DNA of 64,000 nucleotides from Natronosporangium sp035305625 (GCA_963809545.1 CAWEKD010000007.1:496001-560000), one strand, 5' to 3'. Counted from the first letter of the stretch, positions 46,463 through 57,185 are shown. The notes: generated by a model not told the origin, from the letters alone. Numbers and translations: made by a program.

Positions 46463-48343
46463 CTACGCGACTCTGGTCGGCCGTGGGCTCCCCTCCGCCC
46501 GCCGGGCGTCCCGACGGTCGAGCCGACCACCGATCGCCCGGAGTGCCGCGAGGATGGTCGCGAGATCGATGAGCTCCTGGAGCAGCGCGCCCGCGGTCGC
46601 GGGGATCGCCCCGAACGCCGCCACGCCCATCAGGGCCACGCTCACGGTGATGCCGAGCCAGATGCTCTGCAGCGCGATCCGTACGGTGTCGTGCCCGATC
46701 TGGACCGCCTTCGCGGTGCGGGACAGGTCGTCGACGAGGATGACCGCATCCGCCGACTCGCTCGCCACGGTCGCACCCTTCGCCCCCATCGCCACGCCCA
46801 CGTCCGCGACCGCGAGCACTGGGGCGTCGTTGACCCCGTCCCCCACCATGATCACAGGGCGCTCGCTGACCGCCCGTACCGCGTCCACCTTGTCGGCGGG
46901 CAGCAGTTCGGCCCGCACCGACGTCACTCCGAGTTCCGCGGCGATGTGCTCCGCGGTCTCCCACGCGTCGCCGGTGAGGATCATCGTGTGGCGCACTCCG
47001 AGCGCGTCCAGGCGCGCCAGGGTGTCCGGCGCGTTGTCGCGCAGGCGGTCGCTCGCCAGCAGCGCGCCCGCGAACCGGCCGTCGACGGCCACGTACACGG
47101 CGAGCTGACCAGGCCCGATCGCGGTACGGGTAGCCTCCGGGGCCCGGTCGGCGACGAAAGCGAACTTGCCGACCACCACCTCCCGACCGCCCACCTTGGC
47201 CCGGATACCGTTGGTCGCTTCCTCCCGCGCCCACTCCGCTTCAGTCAGCGGCAACCCTCGTTGTTTCGCCGCCTCGATGAGCGCGGTCGCGAGCACGTGG
47301 GAGGAGTACTGTTCGGCGGAGGCGACCGCGGCGAGCAGCTCGTCCTGCGTGAATCCGGGCTCAGGCCGGATCTCGACCAGCTCCGGGGTGCCGTAGGTGA
47401 GCGTGCCGGTCTTGTCGAACACGGCCGTCTTCGCCGACGCCAGGCGCTCGAGCACCCAGCCGCCCTTCACGATCACGCCGTTACGGGCCGCCCGGCTCAT
47501 CCCTCCGATGAACGCGACCGGCGCGGCGATGAGCAGCGGGCACGGAGTGGCGAGCACAAGCACTTCCGCGAAGCGCACCGGGTCGCCGGAGAGCCACCAC
47601 GCCAGCCCCGCGAGCGCGAGCGAGAAGAGCGTGAACGGCACCGCGTACCGGTCGGCGAGCCGGACGATCGGCGCCTTGCTCTCCGCCGCCTCCCGGACCA
47701 GGGCAACAATCTGCTGGTACTGGCTGTCGGCCGCCACCGCGGTGGCGACGATCTCGATCGCGTGCGGTCCGTTGACCGACCCGCTCAGCACCGTGTCCCC
47801 GGCGCGCTTCTCGACCGGCAGACTCTCCCCGGTCAGCGACGACTCGTCGAGCACGGCCTCCTCGGAGCGGAGCGTCCCGTCGACCGGCACCAGTTCACTC
47901 GGGCGTACCAGCAGCACGTCCCCGGCGCGCACGTCGTCGGCCCGGATGTCGATGATCTGCGAACCGTCGATCCGGTGGGCGCGTTGCGGCGCCCGGTCGA
48001 GCAAGGCGTCGAGCTCACGCTTCGCGCGGCGGCCCGCATAGTCCTCAAGGGCTTCACCGCCGGTGAGCATCAACACCACGATCAGCGCCGCGACGTACTC
48101 CCCCACCGCCACGGTCGCGACGATCGCCGTGACCGCCAGAATGTCGAGTCCGTAATGACCGCGGAGCAGGTCACGCACCATCCCGACGGCGTGCCAGCCC
48201 GCGATCCCGAGTGCGTACGCGCTGAAGAGCCACCGCACCACGTCCTCGGCGCCGGCGAGGGCGAGCACGATCCCGAGCAACCCGAGCGCGAGGGTCAGCG
48301 TGACGACCCAGTACCGATGCGCGAGACGCCACAGCCGAGCCAT
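46463..48343 (-). CDS. Heavy-metal-transporting P1B-type ATPase
   Basis: 626 residues from ATG 48343. Six to eight membrane segments; N-terminal ones are RYWVVTLTLALGLLGIVLAL and LDILAVTAIVATVAVGEYVA. The actuator TGES (SSLTGESLPVEK), the metal-site motif ATPCPLLIAAPVA (TPC in M6), DKTGTLT for phosphorylation and GDGVNDAPVLAVADVGVAMG are all present. There is no N-terminal metal-binding (HMA) domain, unlike CopA or CadA. The TPCPLL variant belongs to P1B proteins of uncertain metal (Zn/Cd/Co class likely). A membrane protein, probably exporting metal ions. Monocistronic. Confidence 0.92.
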   Translation of the reverse strand: MARLWRLAHRYWVVTLTLALGLLGIVLALAGAEDVVRWLFSAYALGIAGWHAVGMVRDLLRGHYGLDILAVTAIVATVAVGEYVAALIVVLMLTGGEALEDYAGRRAKRELDALLDRAPQRAHRIDGSQIIDIRADDVRAGDVLLVRPSELVPVDGTLRSEEAVLDESSLTGESLPVEKRAGDTVLSGSVNGPHAIEIVATAVAADSQYQQIVALVREAAESKAPIVRLADRYAVPFTLFSLALAGLAWWLSGDPVRFAEVLVLATPCPLLIAAPVAFIGGMSRAARNGVIVKGGWVLERLASAKTAVFDKTGTLTYGTPELVEIRPEPGFTQDELLAAVASAEQYSSHVLATALIEAAKQRGLPLTEAEWAREEATNGIRAKVGGREVVVGKFAFVADRAPEATRTAIGPGQLAVYVAVDGRFAGALLASDRLRDNAPDTLARLDALGVRHTMILTGDAWETAEHIAAELGVTSVRAELLPADKVDAVRAVSERPVIMVGDGVNDAPVLAVADVGVAMGAKGATVASESADAVILVDDLSRTAKAVQIGHDTVRIALQSIWLGITVSVALMGVAAFGAIPATAGALLQELIDLATILAALRAIGGRLDRRDARRAEGSPRPTRVA

Positions 48344-48502
48344 GTCCCCATCCTCCGGGAACCGGCCCCGCCTTCCCACAACAGCCGACCGGTTAGTGAG
48401 GCTCGCCCCTAGCCCAGGTGACCGCTCATCGCGCTGGACTGGTGACCACGTCGTCGGCGTGCGCCCCTGGGCGTGCCTGAGGCGACACTGCTGGCCCGCA
48501 AG

Positions 48503-49600
48503 CTATGTGCGGCTGGTGGAGACACCAGCCCGACGCATGATCTCGTCCAGCATCAGCGACAGCGACTGCGATCGCCGCTGCGGAGGAAGTGCCTGCCAGG
48601 CAGCCCGTGCCAACGCCACTCCTTCGGAGCTGTCTCCGGAATTCACCAGCATCAACGCGCGGTGCAGCTGGATATGAGTAGCGAACCGGGTCAGGGTTTT
48701 CGGACGGGTGCGGTCAGCCTCGTCCTGGGCCTGTACCGCGGCCGGGTCGCCCATGCGCGACAGCAACATGCTGGTGAACGTCGCCATCCGCCACTCCGGT
48801 ACAGCAAAGTCACTGATCTGCTCGTACGAGCCGGCTCGGTCGAACACCCGCCGGGCCTGCTCCAATTGCTTATAGGCGGTGACCTCGTCGCCGCGGTGAA
48901 CGGCCACATGCGCCAGCGCCATATGCGCGTTCAAGAGCCCCAGATCGGGGGTGTCGCCAATCGCCAACGCCTGCTCGGCGAGTGTCCGCGCTGTGGACAA
49001 ACCGGTGCCCTCATAGGCCAGCGCCAATGCTGCCCGGCCCCGCACCCACACCCGTACCGCCTTGTCTTCGCTGCGGTCGGCTGCTGCTACCGCCAGGTGA
49101 TACCAGCGGGCCGCCTCCCTGGCATCCGACGTGGTCTTGCCATAGACGGTCAAGAGCCGGGCCGCCACCCCCCACAAGACCGGATCTTCCAGCTGTTGCT
49201 GCAGCACCACCAGATCACCGGCTAGCCGCTGCTGTAGCTGACCAGCTCCCACCACCATGTAATCCTGGCCGTAGGTGTCAGCCCGATGCAGCCACTCATC
49301 GCGGCTATCGCGGCGTCCTAACGCGGCGACGAATCCCCGACGGATCAGCTCACTCACCGCGGTCGGGGCCACCAGGGAAGCCGCCAGTCCCGTCAACAGG
49401 CCGCGCCGGTCCATCTCGTCCCCTAACACCCGCTCGTATGCCAGCACCACTTCGGGTGTAGCACGCCGTCTCCCGGTTTCGACGTTTGACAGGTATCCCT
49501 TGCCGTAACGGGTGCGGCGCGCCATCGTCGCCAGGCTCAGCCCTGCCGCCTGCCTCGCTGCCCGAAGCGTGGCACCGGTCATCTCGCTCATCCCACTCAC
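48503..49600 (-). CDS. XRE-family regulator with TPR-like domain
   Basis: 365 residues. An N-terminal HTH_3 domain (TLRAARQAAGLSLATMARRT, GKGYLSNVETGRRRATPEVV, about residues 8-60) is followed by a long helical, TPR-like region (for example RTLAEQALAIGDTPDLGLLN, EEVTAYKQLEQA-like stretches), the usual structure of actinobacterial multi-domain XRE regulators. Cytosolic. The start is GTG 49600, ATG 49591 or ATG 49582; no strong ribosome site distinguishes them. Divergent from a gene-free region, so its target may be nearby. Confidence 0.82.
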   Translation of the reverse strand: MSGMSEMTGATLRAARQAAGLSLATMARRTRYGKGYLSNVETGRRRATPEVVLAYERVLGDEMDRRGLLTGLAASLVAPTAVSELIRRGFVAALGRRDSRDEWLHRADTYGQDYMVVGAGQLQQRLAGDLVVLQQQLEDPVLWGVAARLLTVYGKTTSDAREAARWYHLAVAAADRSEDKAVRVWVRGRAALALAYEGTGLSTARTLAEQALAIGDTPDLGLLNAHMALAHVAVHRGDEVTAYKQLEQARRVFDRAGSYEQISDFAVPEWRMATFTSMLLSRMGDPAAVQAQDEADRTRPKTLTRFATHIQLHRALMLVNSGDSSEGVALARAAWQALPPQRRSQSLSLMLDEIMRRAGVSTSRT

Positions 49601-50326
49601 CGGAGTATGCCCTTTTGATCTTGGTTGAGGTGTTGGAGACCATTTGGAGACGGTTCCGGTCTTCCCATCCTGTTATGTGAGCGGCACGCTACCACCTATC
49701 AAAGACTTCCGTCACTTGCTGAGGTGGTTAATCCCAAATCAGAAGTTTGCGGTAGTAGCAACCTCAAAAAGGAGAGAGGAGGCAACCACGATTCTGGCAA
49801 CGGTGCCCGCCCACGTCGGCGACACGCATCGAAAGGCGTCGCTGCCCGGCAAGGATCCGGTGGCCGGCGTGGCCAGGCAGTGTCGAGCGGGATCGTCTGC
49901 AACAGCGGTGCGTTGGCCGCCCGGATGAGCTTGGCCGCCACCTGTGGCAGGAGACGGTGACCGCCCAGTACGTGTCCCGTTCCCAGGATCTCTGGTCTGA
50001 ACCGGTGCCGGCCCCGTCTCACCTGAGTCCCGAGGGACCGGCACATCACCACCCGGGGCAGTGGGCCTCACGTGCCCCAGCCCTCCCCGGGTAACCCCCT
50101 GCCCACCTGTTGGCGCAGGCGGGGCAGGGTCGCACCCGGTCGGCGGCCGCCGATTGCCCGCCATGCCGCCGCCGGCCGGGTCCTCAACCCTTCCACGCAC
50201 GGCCGGGTCGCCGAGTTCTTCCGACGGAAGCTGCCGGGCTGAACCTCTAGTCAACGCACATAAGCGGCCCGGCCCCAAATCAGCTACGGGCATCTACAGG
50301 GCGGGGAGTGTTTCGCAGGTAGAGCC
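49601..50326. other. Long intergenic region without a convincing gene
   Basis: About 730 bp between the XRE regulator and the tRNAs. There is a strong ribosome-site-like AAAAAGGAGAGAGGAGG at about 49767-49783 on the plus strand, but the codons that follow do not begin with ATG or GTG at the right distance and no long biased frame exists. One plus-strand frame stays open to about 50094 (with DELGRHLWQETVTAQYVS) but its start is unclear. It could be a degraded target of the regulator. Confidence 0.35.
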
Positions 50327-50403
50327 TGGTGGGGCGGGCGGGACTCGAACCCGCGACCCAGGGATTATGAGTCCCCTGCTCTAACCTGCTGAGCTACCGC
50401 CCC
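50327..50403 (-). tRNA. tRNA-Met (CAT), elongator type
   Basis: 74 nt plus an encoded CCA at 50327-50329. The acceptor stem is GGGGCGG/CCGCCCC, the D arm is TAGCTCAGCAGGTTAGAGCA and the anticodon loop ACTCATAA with CAT. The T arm is GCGGGTTCGAGTCCCGC. The anticodon loop and its GGGGA/TCCCT stem match actinobacterial elongator tRNA-Met; a lysidine-modified tRNA-Ile2 cannot be fully excluded. Confidence 0.9.
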
Positions 50404-50456
50404 GCCCGTCCGCGACCCGGGGGCGCGCGGATGGCGACCGCGCCGCGGTAGCGAAG

Positions 50457-50529
50457 CTCCCCCGATAGGACTCGAACCTATAACCTGCCGGTTAACAGCC
50501 GGACGCTCTGCCGATTGAGCTACGGGGGA
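50457..50529 (-). tRNA. tRNA-Asn (GTT)
   Basis: 73 nt: acceptor TCCCCCG/CGGGGGA with discriminator G, D arm TAGCTCAATCGGCAGAGC, anticodon stem CCGGC/GCCGG around the loop TGTTAAC with GTT, T arm TAGGTTCGAGTCCTA. CCA is not encoded. It lies 53 nt from the tRNA-Met, on the same strand. Confidence 0.93.
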
Positions 50530-50679
50530 AGGCAGTCCCCACCTCACACGGAAGTGCATGAGGAGGACCTCCCCTAGAGTACCGGAAACCTCCGGAGTAG
50601 TGGCGACAGGGTTTGGCGTTAGCGGCGCCCGGGTAACCGGCAATGTGGGAGGGAATCCAGCAAGTCTGGGCGATTTGCC

Positions 50680-50707
50680 CTGACAGAGGGCGTCGTGCGG
50701 ATATCCT
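50680..50707 (+). promoter_or_regulatory. Putative promoter of the YtxH gene
   Basis: CTGACA (50680-50685), 16-nt spacer, TATCCT (50702-50707), about 90 nt before the YtxH ATG. Fairly close to the sigma-70 consensus for such a GC-rich genome; a guess without experimental support. Confidence 0.3.
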
Positions 50708-50798
50708 GGGTGGGTCGCAACGTGACCACCATCACGTCTGTGATGAAGGTCATCCGTGCGACCAGCCCTGGAGGGACGAGCGACCGGAAGGAGCCGTC

Positions 50799-51146
50799 AT
50801 GCGCGGCAAGCTGATGTTTCTCGGCGGGATGGCGGTCGGGTTTGTCTTGGGTGCCCGAGCCGGCCGGGAACGATACGAGCAGCTGCTCGAACGGGCCCGT
50901 CAGCTCCGGGACAACCCGACCGTGCAGGAGGCCGCGGGAGTGATCCAGGCCCAAGCCAGCCGGATCTACACCGAAGGCAAAGACATGGTGAACGGGCGCC
51001 TGAAGCGCGGCAAGCTCACCGACAAGCTGAACCAGGAGTCCCACCGGGAGTCGGTCCAGCCGGAGCCGCTGCAGCCCGATCCGATGGCCGGCGAGCCGGA
51101 TCCATTCGCCGGCAGCCAGCGCCCCACTCCCGGCAGCACCCTGTAG
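50799..51146 (+). CDS. YtxH-like small membrane protein
   Basis: 115 residues with ATG 50799 (AAGGAG 5 nt upstream). MFLGGMAVGFVLGARAGRER is one N-terminal membrane segment followed by basic residues, typical of YtxH-domain proteins. Then a helical part (YEQLLERARQLRDNPTVQEA) and an acidic Pro-rich tail. No known function in actinobacteria; Bacillus YtxH is a general-stress protein. Ends before a strong bidirectional hairpin. Confidence 0.78.
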   Translation: MRGKLMFLGGMAVGFVLGARAGRERYEQLLERARQLRDNPTVQEAAGVIQAQASRIYTEGKDMVNGRLKRGKLTDKLNQESHRESVQPEPLQPDPMAGEPDPFAGSQRPTPGSTL

Positions 51147-51179
51147 CGACCAACGACTTCACCACTACGCACTCCACCA

Positions 51180-51212
51180 GAACGGCACCCGGCACCACGC
51201 CGGGTGCCGTTC
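51180..51212. terminator. Bidirectional terminator hairpin
   Basis: 14-bp perfect arms (51180-51193 and 51199-51212, arm GAACGGCACCCGGC) with a 5-nt loop between the converging stops at 51146 (+) and 51260 (-). Confidence 0.82.
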
Positions 51213-51259
51213 CCTGTCGGTACCGCGCCGGTGCGCTCGCGCGGCGCCACCGGACCTGG

Positions 51260-52089
51260 TCAACGGCGCAGCATCCGGGCGATCCGGCGCGACGCCACCG
51301 CCATGGCCGCCAGAGTCACCGCCAGCAGGTAGGCCACATGCCAGAGCAGGCCCAGGTGGAACTGTTCCAACATCACTCCCCGGAGCAGCTCCACCCCGTG
51401 GAACAGCGGCGTGGCCCATACCACCACCTGCAGCCCGGCCGGATAGGTGTCCACCGGCACGAACGTGCCGGAGAACAGGAACAGCGCGAACAACAGGATG
51501 CTGACGTAGTCGAAGTCCTGCCACGTCCGCATCAGCGTGGCCAGGGTCATCCCCGCCGCCCCGAACGCCAGCCCCACCAGCAGGGCCGCGGGCACCGCCA
51601 GCGCGGCCAGCAGCGGGCTGGTCAGCCCTATCCCCACCGCCACCGCCAGGAAGGCCACGGTGTACATCGCCCCACGCATCATCGCCCAGCCCAGCTCGCC
51701 GAACGCGATCTCCACCGGGGTGACCGGCGTGTTCAGCATCGGGTAATAGATCTTGCTGAACTTGAGCTTGCTGAAGAAGTTCATCGTCGACTCAGCCACC
51801 GCCCCGTTCATGCTCGCGGAGGCCAACAGCGCCGGAGCGATGAACACCAGGTACGGCACGGTGCGCCCGTCGGCCAGGGTGATGTCACCGACCAGCGCCC
51901 CTACCCCCACCCCATTGCGAACAGGTAGAGCAGCGGCTCCGCCAGCCCGGACAACACCAACCACCAGTAGGAGCCACCGGAGCCCAGCGCGGTCATGCTG
52001 CGCTGCAACACCGCCGCCACCCGGGAGAACGCCAGCTCGTCACCGACCAACGCGCGGCTCAGCGCCCCCCGGGTCAGGGCCGTGGTCAT
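51260..52089 (-). CDS. ABC-2 type permease, frameshift at a C5 run
   Basis: About 276 residues after correction. From ATG 52089: LTRGALSRALVGDELAFSRV, then YWWLVLSGLAEPLLYLFAMG. A stop follows at 51901-51903, right after a C5 run (51904-51908 on the plus strand). One more base gives GWGVGALVGDITLADG and joins the frame that continues to 51260 (LATLMRTWQDFDYVSILLFA ... FSGTFVPVDTYPAGLQVVVW). The complete protein has six membrane helices of the ABC-2 type, as in its sister permease. Last gene of the ATPase, permease, permease operon. Confidence 0.83.
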
Positions 52090-52106
52090 CACCGTCGCCG
52101 CACCCC

Positions 52107-52876
52107 CTAACGCACCAGTCGACGCTGGAACCGGGCCACCGCGGCCAGGAATCCGCTCAGCACCCACACCACCACGTACGCCAGGTGCAGCCCGACCGGC
52201 CAGCTAGGAGCCAACCCGACCACCGCGGCCCGACACAGCTCCACCCCATGCCACAGTGGCAGCAGGTACGCCACCGGTCGCAGCAGCTCCGGCAACTGCT
52301 CCAACGGGAAGAAGACCCCGGAGAACAGCATCATCGGCAGCAGCGCGAACCGGAACAGCAGCGCCAGCGACGTGTCCTTCTCCACCGTGGCGGCGAACGC
52401 CATCATCGGTGCCGCCACCGCCAACGCCATCAGCAGCGCCACCGGCGGCGCCAGCACCGCCCAGCCCTGGGAGACCACCCCGAACGGGAACATCACCACC
52501 AGGAACGCCACGGTCGCCACCGCGGTCCGCAGCCCGATGTAGCACAACTGCCCGGCCACAATGTCCCGCACCCGCGGCGGCGCCGCGGTGATCGCGTAGT
52601 AGGTCTTGTTCCACTTGAAGCCGCCCATGACCGGATACCCGGCCTCCATCAACGCGATCTGCACTCCCGTGAACGCCAGCAACCCGGGACCGATGAACTG
52701 GGTGTACGGCACCGGCAACGCGCCGCCCCGGTCCACGTACTCCCCCACCATCAGGCCGATGCCGAGGAAGAACAGCACCGGCAGCACGAACGAGCTGAAC
52801 ACGGTGCCGCGCCACACCCGCCGGTAGGTGGTGAGGTAGTACTCAAACACCGCCCAGGCTGGATGGATCGCGCGCA

Positions 52877-52877
<1 letters not shown>
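52107..52877 (-). CDS. ABC-2 type permease
   Basis: 256 residues from ATG 52877, overlapping by one base the stop of the ATPase gene (TGATG). Six membrane helices: TVFSSFVLPVLFFLGIGLMV, QFIGPGLLAFTGVQIALMEA, GLRTAVATVAFLVVMFPFGV, VALLMALAVAAPMMAFAATV, FRFALLPMMLFSGVFFPLEQ and a final VGLHLAYVVVWVLSGFLAAV. The FSGVFFP stretch is the family hallmark near the fifth helix. Sister of the frameshifted permease; the two form the exporter channel. Confidence 0.9.
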
Positions 52878-53815
<938 letters not shown>

Positions 53816-53847
53816 GTCCGCACCCTGCCTAGTCGTCGGGGATCAGG

Positions 53848-54375
53848 TCAAGCTGTTTCCGCCCCACCGGCCGCGGAGTAGGTGGCCACCAGCGTGGCGG
53901 TGGCATCCCGCACCCCCGGTGCGGCCGGGTCGGTGCCCGGGTCGTACCGGACCATCCACCGCAACCCATCCACCCCCGGCACCCGGCGGGCCACCACCCA
54001 GACCGCGCCCCCGGGCACCGCCTCGTGCGCGGAGAACGACACCGACTTGGTGACCCGCGCCCGTACCACCTTCGGCACGTCCCCCGGGTCCGACAGGGGG
54101 ATGGTCACCGGAGGCAGATCCGCCACCACCTGGTAGCCGCCGGCGTCCGGCTCCCGCACCTCCCCCGGGACGATGATGAGCTCCCGCCCCGTCCAGGTGG
54201 CCTTGTGGATCTCGTGCCACCCCAGCCGCTCCGTCCGGTCGGGCAGGTGCAGGCCGAGGTTGGTCACCACTACCGCCTGGTCGTCGGCCACCGTCGCCCA
54301 GGCGAGCACCCGTTCGTTCGCGGCCAGCGCAGGTCGCAGCCGGGCCGGCAGCCGCCGTCGCTTGAAGAACCCCAC
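53848..54375 (-). CDS. Hypothetical protein next to dnaG
   Basis: 175 residues from GTG 54375, overlapping the dnaG stop. Residues 1-15 are strongly basic (GFFKRRRLPARLRP), then a soluble part with LAANERVLAWATVADDQAVV, LGLHLPDRTERLGWHEIHKA and TWTGRELIIVPGEV, a pattern of beta strands. I recognise no enzyme. The conserved position directly after the primase gene in related actinobacteria suggests a maintained operon. No membrane segment. Confidence 0.65.
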   Translation of the reverse strand: MGFFKRRRLPARLRPALAANERVLAWATVADDQAVVVTNLGLHLPDRTERLGWHEIHKATWTGRELIIVPGEVREPDAGGYQVVADLPPVTIPLSDPGDVPKVVRARVTKSVSFSAHEAVPGGAVWVVARRVPGVDGLRWMVRYDPGTDPAAPGVRDATATLVATYSAAGGAETA

Positions 54376-56223
54376 TACAGCTCCCCCGACACCCGTTCCC
54401 GCAGGGCGCGCGCATGCTGCTCCAGCGAGAACAACTCCGCCGCCAACGCGAGATACTGCGTCTTGTCGGCCACCGGATTGACCCGCTGCGCCCGCGACTT
54501 CAACTCCGCCACCCGGGCTTCGACCGTGACCAGCTCCAGCCTAGCCATGGTGATCGCTACATACCGGGGGTCCGGATCCCGGTCCAACTGGAGTGGCTCC
54601 ACCGCGAGCTCGGTCACCAGCGCGGCGGCGGCCAGGTCCGGGCACGCCTCCCGGATCCGCACCACCCACTCCGGCCCACCGGTGGTGGCCGCACACCCTC
54701 CGACCTCCGCCACCGCGCGCCGGATCACCTGATGCAGCGGGTGGTGGTACACCTCCGGACCGAGCGCGTCGAACACCGGCCCGGCCAGTACCGGCTCCTG
54801 GATCGCCAACTTGAGCGCTTCCCGTTCGACCAGCATGGCGGGGTTGACCGCCGGGGTGTTCCGGGGGCGGGGCAAGTTCGGTGAGGTCGGCGCCCTTGGC
54901 CGCCGCGGCCACCGCCCGCATCACCTGCTCCACCGGCAACCCCAGGTCACCGGCGAGCTTACGGGCGTACTCCGGCCGCTTCTCCCGGTCCTTCAACCGG
55001 GCCACCAGCGGCGCCGCCCGGCGCATCGCGTCCACGCGGCCGTCGACGGTGTCCAAGTCGTACCGGGCGATCACCTGCCGCAGGGCGAAGTCGACCAGCG
55101 GCTCCCGCCGCGCCACCAGATCCCGTACCGCCGCGTCCCCCTTGGTCAACCGCAGATCGCACGGGTCCAGGTTGTCGGGGCTGACCGCGATGAAGGTACG
55201 TCCCACGAACTTCTGGTCGGAGTCGAACGCCCGCAGCGCCGCCTGTTGCCCCGCCTGGTCCCCGTCGAACGTGAAGATGATCTCTCCAGTGAAGACGTCG
55301 GTGTCCATCAGCAGCCGACGCAACACCTGGATGTGGTCGTCACCGAACGCGGTGCCGCAGGTGGCCACCGCGGTGGGCACCCCAGCCAGGTGGCAGGCCA
55401 TCACGTCGGTGTAGCCCTCCACGATCACCACCCGGCCCTGTTTGGCGATCTCCCGCTTGGCCTGGTCGATGCCGTACAGCACCTGCGACTTCTTGTAGAT
55501 CGGGGTCTCCGGGGTGTTGAGGTACTTCGGCCCGTCGTCGTCATCCGCGAGCTTGCGGGCACCGAACCCGATCACGTCCCCGGAGATGTCCCGGATCGGC
55601 CAGAGCAGCCGGCCCCGGAACCGGTCGATCAGCGACCCGGAGCGGGCCTCCCGGGCCAGGCCGGCGGTGACCAGCTCCTGGTCGGTGAACCCCCGTCCGC
55701 GTAGGTGCCGGGTGAGCGCGTCCCAGCTGGCCGGGGCGTACCCACACCCGTACCGCTCCGCGGTGGTCCGGTCGAACCCGCGCCGGGCCAGGAATTCCCG
55801 GGCCCCCCGGGCCGGCGGGGTCAGCAGCTGCTCGGCGTAGAACTCGGCGGCGGCGGCGTGCGCGGCCACCAGCCGCTGCCGCTGCCCCTGCTGTGGCCGC
55901 CGCGACCCGGCGGGGGTCTGCTCGTACCGCAGCTGGATGCCGGCCCGGGAGGCGAGATACTCCACCGCCTCCACGAACGTGAGGTGGTCGGCCTCCATCA
56001 CGAACCCGATCGTGTCGCCGCCCTTGCCGCAGCCGAAGCAGAAGTACACCCCCTTGTCCACCCGGACCGTGAACGAGGGCGTCTTCTCCTCGTGGAACGG
56101 GCACAGGCCCTTGAAGGTCTGGGCACCGGCCGGCTTGAGGGTGACCCGCTCCCCCACCACATCCGCGATCGAGGTGCGTTCCCGTACCAGCGCGATGTCT
56201 TCGTCCCGGATCCGGCCCGCCAC
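54375..56223 (-). CDS. dnaG: DNA primase, frameshift near residue 450
   Basis: About 616 residues after correction, normal for DnaG. The zinc-binding domain is CPFHEEKTPSFTV ... CFGCGKGG (about residues 40-65), and the Toprim catalytic core is VVIVEGYTDVMACHLAGV (about 262) and TFDGDQAGQQA (about 310). The C-terminal helicase-binding part resumes after the shift with NTPAVNPAMLVEREALKLAI and ends in REVSGEL-like RERVSGEL. The shift lies in 54863-54872 (G5 and G4 runs on the plus strand); removing one base joins the frames. It makes the RNA primers of replication. GTG 56223 with GGAGG. Being essential, the break must be a sequence error. Confidence 0.92.
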
Positions 56224-56254
56224 GGCAGCCTCCTCTCGTGGTTACCGTACTTGG

Positions 56255-57184
56255 ATGGAGGTCGGGTCGTACCTGGTGGTCGGGGAAGCGTTGGTGGATC
56301 TGATCAGCGAGCCCGGATCCTGGCGCTTCCAGGCCGTCTGCGGGGGCAGTCCGCTGAATGTGGCGGTGGCGCTGGCCGCCGCCGGGCATCCGGTCCGCCT
56401 GGCCAGCCAGGCCGGCGATGACCTGTTCGGTCAATTGCTCCGAGACCACCTCACCCGGTACGGGGTGGACACCAGGGACGTGATCGACACCGGGGACGCG
56501 ACCAACCTGGCGTTCGCGCACCTGGACGCGGCCGGGGCGGCGCACTACGACTTCCGGCTGAGCTGGACCTGGCCCGGCCCGGTGGATCTGACCGGGGTGG
56601 ACTGGCTGCACACCGGGTCGCTGGCGGCGGTGCTGGACCCGGGTGCGGCGGCGGTGACGCAGGCGGTGCACACCGCCCGGCGCGCCGGCATCCCGGTGTC
56701 GTACGACCCGAACGTGCGGCCGGTGCTGATGCGGGACCCGGCGACGGCCCGACCGGTGGTGGAGCGGTGGGTGGCCGCGGCCGACCTGGTGAAGGTCAGC
56801 GCCGAAGACCTGGCCTGGCTGTATCCCGGGGTCCCCGACCTCGCGGTGGCCGCGGACTGGGCTGAGCGCGGCCCTGCGCTGGTGGTGGTCACCCGCGGGG
56901 CCGCCGGGGCGGTGGCCCGGTACCGGGGAGGCGTGGTCGAGTGCGCTGCGCCGCGGGTGCGGGTGGTCGACACGATCGGGGCCGGTGACCTGTTCACCGC
57001 CGGGTTGCTGTCCCGCCTGGCCGACTGGCGGCCGGAGCAGCCGCTGGAGCGTCCCCGGTTGGTGGCGGCGCTGCGGTACGCGACCGCGCTCGCGGCGGCG
57101 GGTTGCGCGCGCCGCGGAGCGGTACCGCCGCCGGCGGCGGACGTGGCGGCGCTCCTGGGCGAGGAGGCCCTTCGGGGGCGGTGA
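56255..57184 (+). CDS. PfkB-family carbohydrate kinase
   Basis: 309 residues from ATG 56255; a longer open frame upstream runs antisense to dnaG and is rejected. YLVVGEALVDLI and the first PfkB signature GGSPLNVAVALAAAGHPV are near the start; the second signature DTIGAGDLFTAGLLSRL carries the catalytic Asp near residue 247. LPNVRPVLMRDP-like DPNVRPVLM is the substrate side. Phosphorylates a sugar or nucleoside (fructokinase/ribokinase class). Divergent from dnaG with only 31 nt between start codons, and convergent (1 nt gap) with the oxidoreductase gene. Confidence 0.9.
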   Translation: MEVGSYLVVGEALVDLISEPGSWRFQAVCGGSPLNVAVALAAAGHPVRLASQAGDDLFGQLLRDHLTRYGVDTRDVIDTGDATNLAFAHLDAAGAAHYDFRLSWTWPGPVDLTGVDWLHTGSLAAVLDPGAAAVTQAVHTARRAGIPVSYDPNVRPVLMRDPATARPVVERWVAAADLVKVSAEDLAWLYPGVPDLAVAADWAERGPALVVVTRGAAGAVARYRGGVVECAAPRVRVVDTIGAGDLFTAGLLSRLADWRPEQPLERPRLVAALRYATALAAAGCARRGAVPPPAADVAALLGEEALRGR

Positions 57185-57185
57185 G

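Noticed and set aside
52103..52111. A third CCCCCTAAC match
   Set aside because: Lies at the end of a coding region and lacks TAGC nine bases later.
55937..56254. Longer start for the PfkB kinase
   Set aside because: The extension is antisense to the dnaG zinc-finger region; PfkB motifs begin right after ATG 56255.
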